A stretch of DNA of 64,000 nucleotides from CAWIVJ01 sp963839525 (GCA_963839525.1 CAWIVJ010000005.1:1-64000); one strand, 5' to 3'; positions 51,501 to 61,255 are shown, numbered from the stretch's first letter. Translations and numbers: made by a program. The notes: a model not told the origin generated them from the sequence alone.

Positions 51501-51779
51501 AATATCTTAATCCCCTCTCCATTAAATTCTCTTCTTAAATTTTCTCTGTGTCAAGTGAAAGTTAATATCGTTCATTGAAATTAAAAAAAGTTTCAGTTCC
51601 TATTATTTTCTGCTACTTCTGGAATGCTATACCCTTTTTTCCAATATCAGCGGATTTTAGAACTGTAAATTTTTGTAAAGCAAATATTAAAAGTAATAAT
51701 ATACTATTTTTGTAAATTTTTTGTAATTTTAGTAAAAAAATGCTACGATAAGTTATTAGTTGAATAAGAGAGGATTAAG

Positions 51780-52868
51780 GTGGCTGAAAAATTTGATATA
51801 AATATTTTTCTTGCAAAAGCTATATCGATAGGGGCTTCAGATGTCCATTTAAGGGTAGATGAACACCCCATCATAAGAAGGGATGGGAAAATAGTCAAAA
51901 TTGATATGCCAAAATTAACGGAAGAGGATATTACAAGTACTGTAAATAGAATTGTTCCTAAAACCGTTCGTACACAATTGAATTCAGCATTTGACTTAGA
52001 TTTTGCTTACGAAATTAAAGGTTTATCAAGATTTAGGGTTAATTTGAGCCGACAGTTAGGAAGAAGTGCTATTGTTATAAGAAATATTCCCTACCGTATC
52101 AAAACAATTGAAGAATTAAATTTACCAATTTCTATTGAACAATTTGCAAGCTGTAATAACGGTCTTGTTCTCGTAACTGGACCTACAGGAGGTGGAAAAT
52201 CAACAACGTTAGCTTCTTTAATTGATCACATAAATATAAAATATCCAAAACATATTATAACAATAGAAGATCCTATTGAATTTATTTTTACAGGTAAAAA
52301 ATCAATTATATCTCAACGCCAAATAGGAATTGACACACCGTCTTTTCCCGAAGGTATAAAGTATGCAATGCGTCAGGATCCTGATGTTATTTTAATCGGA
52401 GAAATAAGAGATAAAGAGACTGTAGAAACTGCCCTAAAAGCTGCAGAGACAGGTCATCTTGTATTTGCAACTTTACACACAAATGATGCTGTTCAATCTA
52501 TAAATAGAATCATAAATTTGTTTGACACTCAAGACAGACTTTACATTAAAGAACAAATAGCAACAATTCTTAGAGGCACTATTTCCCAAAAGCTTGTAAA
52601 CAATAAAAGCGGGGAGGGAAGACATCCGGTTTGTGAGGTTCTTGTTTGTACGCCAACAGTAAAAGATTTTATTATAAAAGATAAATTGGAGCAGATTTAT
52701 GACCTAGTAAAAAAAGGTTCCTTCAACGATATGTTAACAATGAACATGTCATTATTGCGGCTTGTTGAAAAAAATATTATTACAAAAGAAGAAGCTTTGA
52801 GTAAATCTGAAGACAAAAATGAACTCCAACAAATGTTTAAAGGTGCTTACCATGGTACTAAAAATTAA
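51780..52868 (+). CDS. pilT: Twitching-motility ATPase, PilT-like
   Basis: 362 residues from GTG 51780 (GAGAGGATTAAG). ASDVHLR marks the PilT N-terminal domain; Walker A GPTGGGKSTT (134-143), IIGEIRD-type Walker B (DPDVILIGEIRDKETVETAL) and TLHTNDAVQSINRI complete the retraction ATPase. It powers type IV pilus retraction or DNA uptake. No other pilus genes are in the window. The last 15 residues extend past the core. Confidence 0.93.
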   Translation: MAEKFDINIFLAKAISIGASDVHLRVDEHPIIRRDGKIVKIDMPKLTEEDITSTVNRIVPKTVRTQLNSAFDLDFAYEIKGLSRFRVNLSRQLGRSAIVIRNIPYRIKTIEELNLPISIEQFASCNNGLVLVTGPTGGGKSTTLASLIDHINIKYPKHIITIEDPIEFIFTGKKSIISQRQIGIDTPSFPEGIKYAMRQDPDVILIGEIRDKETVETALKAAETGHLVFATLHTNDAVQSINRIINLFDTQDRLYIKEQIATILRGTISQKLVNNKSGEGRHPVCEVLVCTPTVKDFIIKDKLEQIYDLVKKGSFNDMLTMNMSLLRLVEKNIITKEEALSKSEDKNELQQMFKGAYHGTKN

Positions 52869-52883
52869 AAAGGAAAATGGAAT

Positions 52884-53657
52884 ATGAACAATTTTATGAC
52901 TGAAGCAATAAATTTGAAATCATACGATTTAAGTGAATCAGATAAAATTATTGTCATGTACTCAAGAGAAAACGGGCTTATAAAAGGTGTTGCGAAAGGC
53001 TGTAAAAAGCCAAAAAGCAAACTGGGTGCACGTATGGATTTGCTTGTTGCAAATCAATTAATGCTTTATAAAGGTAAAAATCTTGATACAATTTGTGAAG
53101 CAAAAGCTCTGAATACATTTAAAAATAACAGGCAAAATATTGATAAATTACTTTATTCTACTTACATTTCCGAAGTTGTACATAACTTTGGCGTAGAAAG
53201 TGATCCATGCTCCGATGAAATTTATAACTTGTTGTATAAAGCTTTAGAAAAAATAGCAAATGCTAAAGATAAAAAAGAAATTTTAATAAGTGTTATCAAA
53301 TTTCAGCTTAAAATCATGCAAATAGCGGGTTTTGGAGTAGAGTTAGATACTTGTTTGTGCTGTAGAGAGCAAATTTTGGAAGAAAATGTGTATTTTTCAT
53401 CTAAAATGGGTGGTGTAATCTGTGAAGAATGCAACAAACATTTAGGTGTTAAAACAAAATTACATAATAAATTAAGAGATTTTTTGCTCGCTATGCTGCA
53501 ATTTGATTTTAATTACGAGAGCAGTTATGATAAAAAAGCAACAGAAAAAGTTTGTTCTGTCTGCTGTGAGCTATTGAAAGAATATGTTCAAACACATTGC
53601 TCCAAAAAATTTAAAACCACAGAAATAATGCGCGAAACTTGCTTATGTTCATGCTAA
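52884..53657 (+). CDS. recO: DNA repair protein RecO
   Basis: 257 residues. N-terminal OB fold (AINLKSYDLSESDKIIVMYSRENGLIKGVAKGCKKPKSKLGARMD) then the helical domain and a zinc-binding part: CLCCREQI, CEECNKHL and the CSVCCEL/CLCSC tail. It works with RecF/RecR to load RecA. It follows pilT by 15 bp; a small operon with rmuC next. Some Cys-rich tail additions are unusual. Confidence 0.92.
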   Translation: MNNFMTEAINLKSYDLSESDKIIVMYSRENGLIKGVAKGCKKPKSKLGARMDLLVANQLMLYKGKNLDTICEAKALNTFKNNRQNIDKLLYSTYISEVVHNFGVESDPCSDEIYNLLYKALEKIANAKDKKEILISVIKFQLKIMQIAGFGVELDTCLCCREQILEENVYFSSKMGGVICEECNKHLGVKTKLHNKLRDFLLAMLQFDFNYESSYDKKATEKVCSVCCELLKEYVQTHCSKKFKTTEIMRETCLCSC

Positions 53658-53680
53658 ACTTATTCTAAAAGGGGATAAGT

Positions 53681-54775
53681 ATGGAAATATTATATTTTAT
53701 TTTGGGGTTTATTTGCGGTGCTGGAATTGTGTTTGCTATCGTTGCTTTAACACAAAGAAAAAACGAAGATGCAAAAGAGGAATTGTTTACACGTATGCAG
53801 CTTCAGTTTGAAAATATTACAAATAAAATTTTTAAGGAAACTTCTGAAGATTTTTCATCAAAAAATAAAGAAAAACTTGATGAATTTTTCGCTAAATTTA
53901 AAGAAAAAATTGAAGATTTTGAAAAAAGAACAGAATATAACTTAAAAACAGAAGCCGAAAAATTAACCCAGTTTGATACAAATATAAGAACTTTTATTGA
54001 GGAAGGAAGTAAAATTTCTCACTATACAACATCTCTGGTTAACGTAATGAAAAGCGATAATAGAAAACAGGGAAGCTGGGGAGAAATTGTTTTAGAAAAA
54101 GTACTGGAAGCATCAGGCTTAAGAAAAGATGAAGAATATTCAATCCAAAAAGGTAGTGCTGAAGGACGTCCTGATGCTACAATTTTTTTACCTGAAAATA
54201 AACGTGTTTATATTGATGCAAAAACATCTCTTTCCTCATGGGAAGCTTACGTAAATTCAAAAAATGACCAAGAAAAAGAGAAAAATTTAAAAGAATTTAT
54301 TGAATCTACCAAAACACATGTTTTATGCCTGTCAAAACGTGATTATTCTTCAGAACAAGGTTCACCGGATTACGTTTTAATGTTTATTCCTATTGAAAGC
54401 TGTTATTCACTACTTTTTTGCGAAGATAATAAACTATGGGATATTGCATGGAAAAACAATATTATGCCTGTTTCTCCATCGACTTTATTGGCGGCATTAA
54501 AAATAATAAACCAATTTCATACGGTTTCAAGGCAAAACAAAAATGCAGTTGAAATTTCAAGAATTTGTACAAAAATGCTTGATAAATTTGCAGAAATGCT
54601 GAAAGAATTGCTTAAAGCCCGGGAAAATATAATTTCAGCACTTATAAAACTAAGCGGTAAGGATAATATTTTAAACAATATAGAAAGACTTAGGGATCTC
54701 GGTGCAACGATTAATAAAGACATACCGGAATTACCCGATGAAGTTACAGAAGAAATTGAATTAATAAAAAAATAA
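53681..54775 (+). CDS. rmuC: DNA recombination protein RmuC
   Basis: 364 residues. An N-terminal membrane segment (EILYFILGFICGAGIVFAIVAL, by position about 2-23), a helical coiled region, and the nuclease-like core KQGSWGEIVLEKVLEASGLRKDEEY, PDATIFLPENKRVYIDAKTSLS and FIPIESCY, all typical of RmuC, which limits recombination between inverted repeats. A weak hairpin with T run follows at 54776-54806. Confidence 0.93.
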   Translation: MEILYFILGFICGAGIVFAIVALTQRKNEDAKEELFTRMQLQFENITNKIFKETSEDFSSKNKEKLDEFFAKFKEKIEDFEKRTEYNLKTEAEKLTQFDTNIRTFIEEGSKISHYTTSLVNVMKSDNRKQGSWGEIVLEKVLEASGLRKDEEYSIQKGSAEGRPDATIFLPENKRVYIDAKTSLSSWEAYVNSKNDQEKEKNLKEFIESTKTHVLCLSKRDYSSEQGSPDYVLMFIPIESCYSLLFCEDNKLWDIAWKNNIMPVSPSTLLAALKIINQFHTVSRQNKNAVEISRICTKMLDKFAEMLKELLKARENIISALIKLSGKDNILNNIERLRDLGATINKDIPELPDEVTEEIELIKK

Positions 54776-54839
54776 AAAAAGCCGAGTTATTCTCGACTTT
54801 TTAAAACCCTTTTCCCATGCCTAATAGCTTTTTGTAAAT

Positions 54840-55124
54840 TTATTTAATTGCTTTTGATACAAAATTTGTAATCTCAAAGAAAGAATCTTTTATGAAATCA
54901 CCCATTAATTGAGGGACTGTCCTTTCTTCTAAATATTCAAATGCAAAATATATTGGATCTCTTGAATTGTTGAATCTCATTGTAATATCTGTACTATGTT
55001 TCAAATAAGAAAATTTATTAGAATCTTTTTTAGATTTTTTTACTTTTCTTTTTCTCAACGGTCTATATTTACCGTTTCCGTTTTTTTCATTATTTGCAGG
55101 TTTAGTTGCTAATAGTGTTAACAT
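54840..55124 (-). CDS. Basic hypothetical protein, 94 aa
   Basis: Starts after GAGAGAAAG. The first half is very basic (KNGNGKYRPLRKRKVKKSKKD), typical of nucleic-acid binding or a nucleoid protein, though this is only composition. The second half is a normal helix/strand region (YFAFEYLEERTVPQLMGDF). No family recognised. Confidence 0.55.
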   Translation of the reverse strand: MLTLLATKPANNEKNGNGKYRPLRKRKVKKSKKDSNKFSYLKHSTDITMRFNNSRDPIYFAFEYLEERTVPQLMGDFIKDSFFEITNFVSKAIK

Positions 55125-55211
55125 TTCTTTCTCTCTCTTATTATATCCTATGTATATATAAAGTTATATCCTTTTAAAAAATTGCCTTTTTAGGTGTTTA
55201 AATGTAACTTT

Positions 55212-55240
55212 TTGTAAAGCATATTTTTTTATGTTAAAAT
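55212..55240 (+). promoter_or_regulatory. Promoter of the 154-aa secreted protein
   Basis: TTGTAA 55212-55217, 17-base spacer, TAAAAT 55235-55240, then an AAAGGAG site and ATG at 55263. Confidence 0.7.
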
Positions 55241-55262
55241 TGACCAAAGGAGAAAAGTTTTT

Positions 55263-55727
55263 ATGAAGAATTTTTTATTAGTGTTTATAGTATTAATGTT
55301 TGGTCTAAGTGCTTTTGCCGGAGAGCGTGAGGAAGCTGTTGATTTTTTTAATAAATTTGTTAGTGCATCAAATAGCTACAGCACTTCGCTGTTAAATATG
55401 TATTCAGATAATGCAAAAATAATACGGCAGGTTATAAAACCTAACGGAGAACTTGTTAATGTGCCTTTTTCAATTAATGATTACAGAAAACAATTGAAGA
55501 TTAGTGCAAAAATAGCGAAAATAAAGAAATATAAAAATTCTTATTCTAATATTAAAATTACAAAAATTTCAAAAGGATATAGAATAGATTCAATGAGAAA
55601 ACCGTCGTTGAGTGATTATAAATTAAAATCTTCAATAGTGGTACAAAAACAACCTGACGGGAAATGGCTAATTGTAAAAGAACTTATGCAGACAAAGGAA
55701 CAAATTTTCTTAAAATATGCAAAGTAA
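55263..55727 (+). CDS. Secreted small protein, NTF2/SnoaL-like (tentative)
   Basis: 154 residues with a clear signal peptide (FLLVFIVLMFGLSAFA, cleavage near 19). The mature part starts with EREEAVDFFNKFVSASNSYSTSLLNMYSDNAKI, the helix-then-strand opening of NTF2-like folds, and ends with a strand-rich region. Such proteins are often periplasmic. No catalytic residues can be proposed. Function unknown. Confidence 0.7.
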   Translation: MKNFLLVFIVLMFGLSAFAGEREEAVDFFNKFVSASNSYSTSLLNMYSDNAKIIRQVIKPNGELVNVPFSINDYRKQLKISAKIAKIKKYKNSYSNIKITKISKGYRIDSMRKPSLSDYKLKSSIVVQKQPDGKWLIVKELMQTKEQIFLKYAK

Positions 55728-55786
55728 TTAAAATCTAGCCAAGAGCTAAGAATTAGTAACGAAGCAATCCAGAAAAAGGAAATATA

Positions 55787-56860
55787 ATGTTAAATAATTT
55801 CAGATTTTTAACATCAGGGGAATCCCACGGGAAATGTCTTAACGGAATAATAGACGGCGTTCCTGCGGGATTTGAAATAAATTTGGATTTTATCAATAAC
55901 GAACTTAAACGCCGTCAAGGCGGGTATGGACGCGGTGATAGAATGAAAATTGAAACGGATGAAGTTGAAATTAAATCAGGTATAAGATTTGGAAAAACAA
56001 CAGGTGCTCCTATTTGTTTGGAAATAAAAAACAAAGATTTTGAAAATTGGCAAACAATTATGAGTATTGAAAAAATCGATGCGGATATGGAGGAAAAATC
56101 TTTTACAACTCCTCGTCCGGGACATGCGGATTTTGCAGGTGCGATAAAATACGGTTTGAAAGATTTAAGAGATATTTTAGAACGCTCAAGTGCAAGAAAA
56201 ACAGCAATGGATGTTGCTATCGGCTCAATTGCCAAACAAATTTTAAAAGAATTTGATATAAACTGCTCTTCTAAAATTCTGAAAATTTTCGGAAAAGCAG
56301 AAGATGAAGCAATAAGAAAACAAATTGAATCTGCAAAAAGCGAAGGTGATACATTAGGCGGAAAATTTGAAATTATCTTTAAAAATTTGCCGGTAGGTCT
56401 GGGTTCTCATGTCCAGTGGGATAGAAAACTTGATGGTTTAATTGCACAGTCTGTGATGAGTATTCCTGCGGTTAAAGCAGTTGAAATAGGCTTAGGGGTT
56501 AAATCAGCAGAAGTTTTAGGCAGTGAAATGCATGATGAAATTTTTATCAAAAACAAAAAATATTTCAGAACAACAAATAATGCCGGCGGAATTGAAGGTG
56601 GAATGACAAATGGTGAAAATTTAGTTGTAAAAGCAACAATGAAACCGATTCCAACTTTAAAAAAGACTCTTTCAACAATAGATTTTAAAGATAATTCTCA
56701 AAAACAGTCTCATTTTGAACGTTCTGATGTTTGCGCTGTTTTTGCTTGTGCTGTAGTAGCAGAATCAATGATTGCTTGTATTTTAGCAGATGCCTTTTTA
56801 GAAAAATTTGGAAAAGACAATTTTTCAGAAATAAAAAAATGTTACTCAAATAGGAATTAA
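55787..56860 (+). CDS. aroC: Chorismate synthase
   Basis: 357 residues. SGESHGKCLNGIIDGVPAGF at the N-terminus, RRQGGYGRGDRMKIE, the FMN contact RPGHADFAGAIKYG, and RSSARKTAMDVAIGSIAK are all hallmarks. The enzyme makes chorismate from EPSP using reduced FMN. First gene of aroC-aroK-aroB. The start has AAAAAGGAAATATA. Confidence 0.97.
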   Translation: MLNNFRFLTSGESHGKCLNGIIDGVPAGFEINLDFINNELKRRQGGYGRGDRMKIETDEVEIKSGIRFGKTTGAPICLEIKNKDFENWQTIMSIEKIDADMEEKSFTTPRPGHADFAGAIKYGLKDLRDILERSSARKTAMDVAIGSIAKQILKEFDINCSSKILKIFGKAEDEAIRKQIESAKSEGDTLGGKFEIIFKNLPVGLGSHVQWDRKLDGLIAQSVMSIPAVKAVEIGLGVKSAEVLGSEMHDEIFIKNKKYFRTTNNAGGIEGGMTNGENLVVKATMKPIPTLKKTLSTIDFKDNSQKQSHFERSDVCAVFACAVVAESMIACILADAFLEKFGKDNFSEIKKCYSNRN

Positions 56861-56863
56861 AAA

Positions 56864-57421
56864 ATGGAAAAGGAAATGGAAGTGGAAAATAACCTCAATA
56901 TTGTTTTAGTTGGAATGATGGGTGCAGGCAAATCTTACATAGGTTCTAAATTAGCTAAATTACTAGCACATTTTACTTACATAGACATAGATGAAAAAAT
57001 AGAAAAAGCTTTTGGACTTACTATTGCGGAAATTTTTGAAAAACATGGTGAAAAATATTTTAGAGAACTTGAAGCCAAAACTATAAAGGAAGTCTCTGAA
57101 AATAAAAATCAAATAATTTCTATAGGCGGCGGTGCATTTAAAAATCCTAAAAACGTTGAAAATTTAAATAAAAACGGATTGACGTTTTATTTGAAAGCTC
57201 CAGCCAAAGAACTCTTCAGAAGAATTGAAAATGAAACTCACCGGCCTTTGTTAAATAAAGATTTTTCTATAAAGACTATTGAGGATTTATTAAGAAAAAG
57301 AGAAAAGAATTATTTTAATGCCAATTTTATAATTGACACCTACCAAAGACAAGCTTATACTATTATGAATGATATTTTGGAAGAATACGAAAACTATGTT
57401 AATAAAAGAACTTTTTGTTAA
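56864..57421 (+). CDS. aroK: Shikimate kinase
   Basis: 185 residues. Walker A GMMGAGKSYIG, DIDEKIEKAFGLTIAEIF, and GGGAFKNPKNVE are the shikimate kinase motifs; RKREKNYFNANF is the lid and Arg site. It lies three bases after aroC and overlaps aroB by 26 bp. A second in-frame ATG is four codons later. Confidence 0.95.
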   Translation: MEKEMEVENNLNIVLVGMMGAGKSYIGSKLAKLLAHFTYIDIDEKIEKAFGLTIAEIFEKHGEKYFRELEAKTIKEVSENKNQIISIGGGAFKNPKNVENLNKNGLTFYLKAPAKELFRRIENETHRPLLNKDFSIKTIEDLLRKREKNYFNANFIIDTYQRQAYTIMNDILEEYENYVNKRTFC

Positions 57422-58379
57422 AATTTTACCTGATAAAACCTATCCTATTTTTATAAGTGATGACAATATTGAAAAAATTCAAGAAAATGTTTTTGCTTAT
57501 ACAAATGCAAATAAAATTCTTGTTATTATAAGTGAAAAAGTTAATAAATTATACGGGAAAAAATTAAATTTTAAAAACAGTGTAAAATTTATTCTTAAAG
57601 ATGGTGAAAAACAAAAAAATTTTAAAAATTATCAACGAATTTTAGACTTTGCTTTAAAAAACAAACTGGAAAGAAAAGATGCAATTGTTGCAATAGGGGG
57701 CGGTGTTGTAGGAGATATCGCAGGTTTTGCCGCTGCCACTTATTTAAGAGGAATTGATTTTATTCAAATTCCTACAACGTTACTTGCCTGCGTAGATTCA
57801 TCAGTCGGAGGAAAAGTTGCTATTAATACAGTCTTTGGGAAAAATATGGTTGGTGCTTTTCATCAGCCGAAAGCTGTTTTTTGTAATCTCAATTTTCTCA
57901 AAACGCTTGATGAAAGGCAATTTAAAACAGGTCTGGCAGAAATTATAAAATATGCTTTTATTTGCGGAAATTGTAATGAAAATTATGAATTTTTTGAATT
58001 TTTAAAAGAAAACTCTAACAAAATTCTATCCCGTAATGAAGAAATCCTTGCTGAAGTTATAAGGCTTTCGCTTGAAATGAAGTCTTATGTTGTTATGAAA
58101 GATGAAAAAGAAAGCAATTTAAGAAAAATTCTTAATTTCGGACATACCTATGGACATGCCGTAGAAAAAATTACTAATTACAAAAAATATACACATGGTG
58201 AAGCCGTTGCAATAGGTATGATTTTTGCACTAAATTTAGCATTTAAAAAAGATCTGGTAAGTGAAGAATATAAAAATGAAGGACTTGAGCTTATTAATAA
58301 ATATGGTTTGATAGAAAAAATACCTAAGTTCAACTCGAAAAAAATGATTAAGTTTATGCGCTCCGATAAAAAAAGTTGA
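57396..58379 (+). CDS. aroB: 3-dehydroquinate synthase, C-terminus frameshifted
   Basis: 327 residues in this frame from ATG 57396. The NAD motif GGGVVGDIAGFAAATYLRGIDFIQIPTTLLACVDSSVGGKV, GHTYGHAVE and HGEAVAIGMIFA hold the metal ligands. The frame ends ...FMRSDKKS, but one A fewer in the run of seven A at 58368-58374 continues as DKKVEDGKIKFILPSS and ends IKPEEI with TAA at 58456-58458, giving the usual AroB length. The truncation is therefore probably a single-base error. The restored stop overlaps the fliD stop. Confidence 0.9.
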   Translation: MLIKELFVKILPDKTYPIFISDDNIEKIQENVFAYTNANKILVIISEKVNKLYGKKLNFKNSVKFILKDGEKQKNFKNYQRILDFALKNKLERKDAIVAIGGGVVGDIAGFAAATYLRGIDFIQIPTTLLACVDSSVGGKVAINTVFGKNMVGAFHQPKAVFCNLNFLKTLDERQFKTGLAEIIKYAFICGNCNENYEFFEFLKENSNKILSRNEEILAEVIRLSLEMKSYVVMKDEKESNLRKILNFGHTYGHAVEKITNYKKYTHGEAVAIGMIFALNLAFKKDLVSEEYKNEGLELINKYGLIEKIPKFNSKKMIKFMRSDKKS

Positions 58380-58454
58380 AGACGGCAAAATAAAATTTAT
58401 TTTGCCGTCTTCGAAATCGTTTGTTGACTCTTTTGAAATTAAACCCGAAGAAAT

Positions 58455-60191
58455 TTAAGATTTTTTATCATCACTTTTATTAAAATAAGAATCAAAGACA
58501 GAAGCATTTTGTTCTAATGCAGAAATCAAAGTATCCATAGCTTGAAATTTAGCCTCAAGCCTTGTTTCATATTTTTCCAAATCCTCTGTCATTTTTTCTA
58601 TTTTATCATTTAAACGGTCAGCTTGTTTATCGTAAGATTTTTCACGAGAAACAAAATATCCGTTAACTACATCAAGAGAATTATCTAAAATATTTTCTAT
58701 TTTGTCAAATACACCTTCATTAATGCTATCGCCAATAAGAAGTTTTTTAACGGCATTTGGATTATCAGTTAATGCCTCAAGTAATTTATCTGAATCTAAT
58801 TTTAACTGAGTTGTATCAGCAGAAGTATTTGTACTAAACGAACCTGTTGTGATTCCAATACTTGCAAGAGTGTTATATCCTTCTTCTCCATTAACACTTG
58901 CTGTAACTAATTTTCTGATTTTATTTCTTAATGAATTCAATATAGATTCACCATATAAATTGCCATCCGTAGTTGTTGCATCATCGGTTGCCGTAATTGC
59001 CATATTATAAGCACTTACAAAATCTGTAATAGCATCGGTAATCTCTGTAGCATCTTGCGTTATGCTAATAGTTTCAGTTGAAGTGGTTTCATCATTTAAA
59101 GTAAGCGTTAGACCCGGTATTCCCGAAACATCACTTTTAACAGTGTTAGATGCCGAGGTAATTGTTGTTCCGTTAACAGTCAGAATTGCATTTGTGCCTA
59201 GGGCTTGTGAATCTTCTGCTAAAACTCCGCTATTTGTAAGTCCCATAATATCAGTAAAATTACTGGTTCCTGCTTCAATATTAATATTTATCGCACCCTC
59301 ATCTTCAGCTGTTAAAATCAGTTTTCCGGCATTTGGGTCCCAATAAGCAGCCACACCTGCATCTTCATTTATATTGATTTTATTAATTAAATCATCTAAT
59401 GTAGTACTTGAATCGATTGTAAATTCAGCGCTACCGATAGTAAATGTTCCTGTTGTCACGGTTCCGCCTGCAAAACTTGCTGTAGTTAATGCTTCGCCTG
59501 TATCGGTATCAAAAATTGATTTACTGCTTGAATAAACTCCAGTTTCAGTATCTCTGGTTAAAGACATAACATTAGAAAAATTACTTGTATCAGAACTTGA
59601 ACCAGCATTAACTGTATAAATCCCGCTATCAGTTGATTCTATTGTCAATTTACCCTCTGCACTTAGACTTGCAGACACACCTGTTATATCATTTAAGTCA
59701 TCCAATACATCCTGCATTGTTTCTTCAGAAGTTATATTTATACTTGTTTTTGAACCGTTAACATAAATACTAAAAGTTCCTTCTTGGATAGAACCTTCAG
59801 AAATATCACCTACAATTGTAGATAAATCAACATAAGATGCTACATTGGAAGCACTTTTTGCTACAGTCGCTGTTGCAAGTTGAGAAACAGATACTGTCAA
59901 ATCCTGAATTTCAGCATTAAAAGAAGCTTCCACTGTCACAGCTTCTGATGAAGACGTCGCTTTTTTTTGATTAAAGACATTCTCTTCAGAAAGCGCCTTG
60001 GTAAATACACTTATTGCATCAAGCAAGTCCTGATAATGACCTTCTAATGTAGATAAAGTATCTTCCTGCTTTTTTATTCCGCTTACTTGTTTGCTAACTT
60101 TATCAATATCTGCTTGTTTAATTGCAACTAATTCTTTAATCCAATTATCATAATCTAAGCCTGAGCCTAATCCTGAAAATGTTAGTGGCAT
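58455..60191 (-). CDS. fliD: Flagellar filament cap protein FliD (HAP2)
   Basis: 578 residues. MPLTFSGLGSGLDYDNWI and the helical region after it are the FliD N-terminus; the middle is Thr/Ser/Asp-rich domains D2-D3; the C-terminal helices end with NASVFDSYFNKSDDKK. It caps the filament so that flagellin polymerises. No other flagellar genes are here. The unequal domain, SIYVNGSKTSINITSEETM, suits surface variation. Confidence 0.88.
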   Translation of the reverse strand: MPLTFSGLGSGLDYDNWIKELVAIKQADIDKVSKQVSGIKKQEDTLSTLEGHYQDLLDAISVFTKALSEENVFNQKKATSSSEAVTVEASFNAEIQDLTVSVSQLATATVAKSASNVASYVDLSTIVGDISEGSIQEGTFSIYVNGSKTSINITSEETMQDVLDDLNDITGVSASLSAEGKLTIESTDSGIYTVNAGSSSDTSNFSNVMSLTRDTETGVYSSSKSIFDTDTGEALTTASFAGGTVTTGTFTIGSAEFTIDSSTTLDDLINKININEDAGVAAYWDPNAGKLILTAEDEGAININIEAGTSNFTDIMGLTNSGVLAEDSQALGTNAILTVNGTTITSASNTVKSDVSGIPGLTLTLNDETTSTETISITQDATEITDAITDFVSAYNMAITATDDATTTDGNLYGESILNSLRNKIRKLVTASVNGEEGYNTLASIGITTGSFSTNTSADTTQLKLDSDKLLEALTDNPNAVKKLLIGDSINEGVFDKIENILDNSLDVVNGYFVSREKSYDKQADRLNDKIEKMTEDLEKYETRLEAKFQAMDTLISALEQNASVFDSYFNKSDDKKS

Positions 60192-60289
60192 AATGTGAAA
60201 TCCTTTTCAACTTTATAACATTATTTTACTAGTATAACATATTTTACAGGCTTTTCAATCCTTCTTTATCATCTGAAAGTACGATAAAT

Positions 60290-60883
60290 TCACCTTACTT
60301 TATTTTCTTCACCTTTTAAAAGACGCTTGATGTTCTCCTTGTGAAGATATACGATGTATATCGCCCCCAAGATACAATATAAAACATACGCAATCGGTTC
60401 TTTACATAAATACATAAATAGAGGAGAAAGGGAGAGAGCAATAATTGAACCTAGTGAAACGTATTTTGAAATATAAGTTATAAGCCCCCAAATGGCTGCA
60501 ATAAGAAGACCTACTTGCCAATTAAGAGCTAAAATGGTCCCTACTCCAGATGCTACTGATTTGCCGCCTGAAAAATTAAGAAAAATGGATTTGCTGTGAC
60601 CTATAATTACCGCAACAGCGCATAAAACAGGAATAAGCCCTATTGATACAAAAGCAGTGGCAAAAATTTTTGCCAAAATTACCGGCAGCGCGCCTTTAAA
60701 TGCATCTAAAAACATTACGGCAAAAAACCAGTTTTTGCCCATAACCCGTTTAACATTTGTTGCTCCGGTTGAGCCGGAACCTGCTTTTCTTAAGTCCTGA
60801 CCTGTAAATAATTTCACTACAATATACCCTGTCGGGATTGAACCTATTAAATATGCGATTAGGACTGCTATTATTATTTCCAT
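60290..60883 (-). CDS. plsY: Acyl-phosphate:glycerol-3-phosphate acyltransferase
   Basis: 197 residues, several membrane helices. GSIPTGYIV, GSGSTGATNVKRVMGK and the second GGKSVASGVGTILALNWQ are the three conserved loops of PlsY. It makes lysophosphatidic acid from acyl-phosphate. The start has GAGGTATTT. Near its start is a short tract AAGTGAAAAGTGAA, part of the heptad family. Confidence 0.95.
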   Translation of the reverse strand: MEIIIAVLIAYLIGSIPTGYIVVKLFTGQDLRKAGSGSTGATNVKRVMGKNWFFAVMFLDAFKGALPVILAKIFATAFVSIGLIPVLCAVAVIIGHSKSIFLNFSGGKSVASGVGTILALNWQVGLLIAAIWGLITYISKYVSLGSIIALSLSPLFMYLCKEPIAYVLYCILGAIYIVYLHKENIKRLLKGEENKVR

Positions 60884-61006
60884 AAATACCTCATTAAGTG
60901 AAAAGTGAAGCGTTTTATTTTTTACTTTCCATATTCCACCATTCTCCTTTTCATAAATGTACTCTTCTAATATACGATAAAAAAAATTTAACTCAATATT
61001 TTTTAA

Positions 61007-61204
61007 TTATATTTTAAAAATTTTAGCAATTTTTTCATTTGCAAAAAGAATTTGTTTAGATTTTTCATTAATAAGATTTGCTAAAACTTGGTTTTCAATA
61101 TCATTTTCAGTATAAAAACCTATAAATTTTGATAAAATCATTATTTGTTCACTTGCTATAACAATTTTTAAATGATTTTTTTCAAGTTTTGTTTTTTTGC
61201 TCAT
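61007..61204 (-). CDS. Small hypothetical protein, 65 aa
   Basis: An AAAGGAGGACTT site before the ATG at 61204 makes it a likely gene. The product is basic at the start (MSKKTKLEKNHLK) and helical after (NQVLANLINEKSKQILFANEKIAKIF). It is divergent from the RHH gene across a 126-bp region that holds a 9-bp inverted repeat, so the two may share control. Confidence 0.6.
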   Translation of the reverse strand: MSKKTKLEKNHLKIVIASEQIMILSKFIGFYTENDIENQVLANLINEKSKQILFANEKIAKIFKI

Positions 61205-61232
61205 AAGTCCTCCTTTATTTGTAAATTTAATG

Positions 61233-61255
61233 AGTTTACAAACTAATTGTAAACT
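61233..61255. promoter_or_regulatory. Inverted repeat operator candidate
   Basis: AGTTTACAA, five-base spacer, TTGTAAACT: a perfect 9-base inverted repeat between the two divergent small genes, of a size suiting a dimeric ribbon-helix-helix repressor. Confidence 0.5.

Noticed and set aside
51501..51779. Glycine riboswitch before gcvT
   Set aside because: The usual conserved stems and the GGAGAG...GGACAG elements are not seen.
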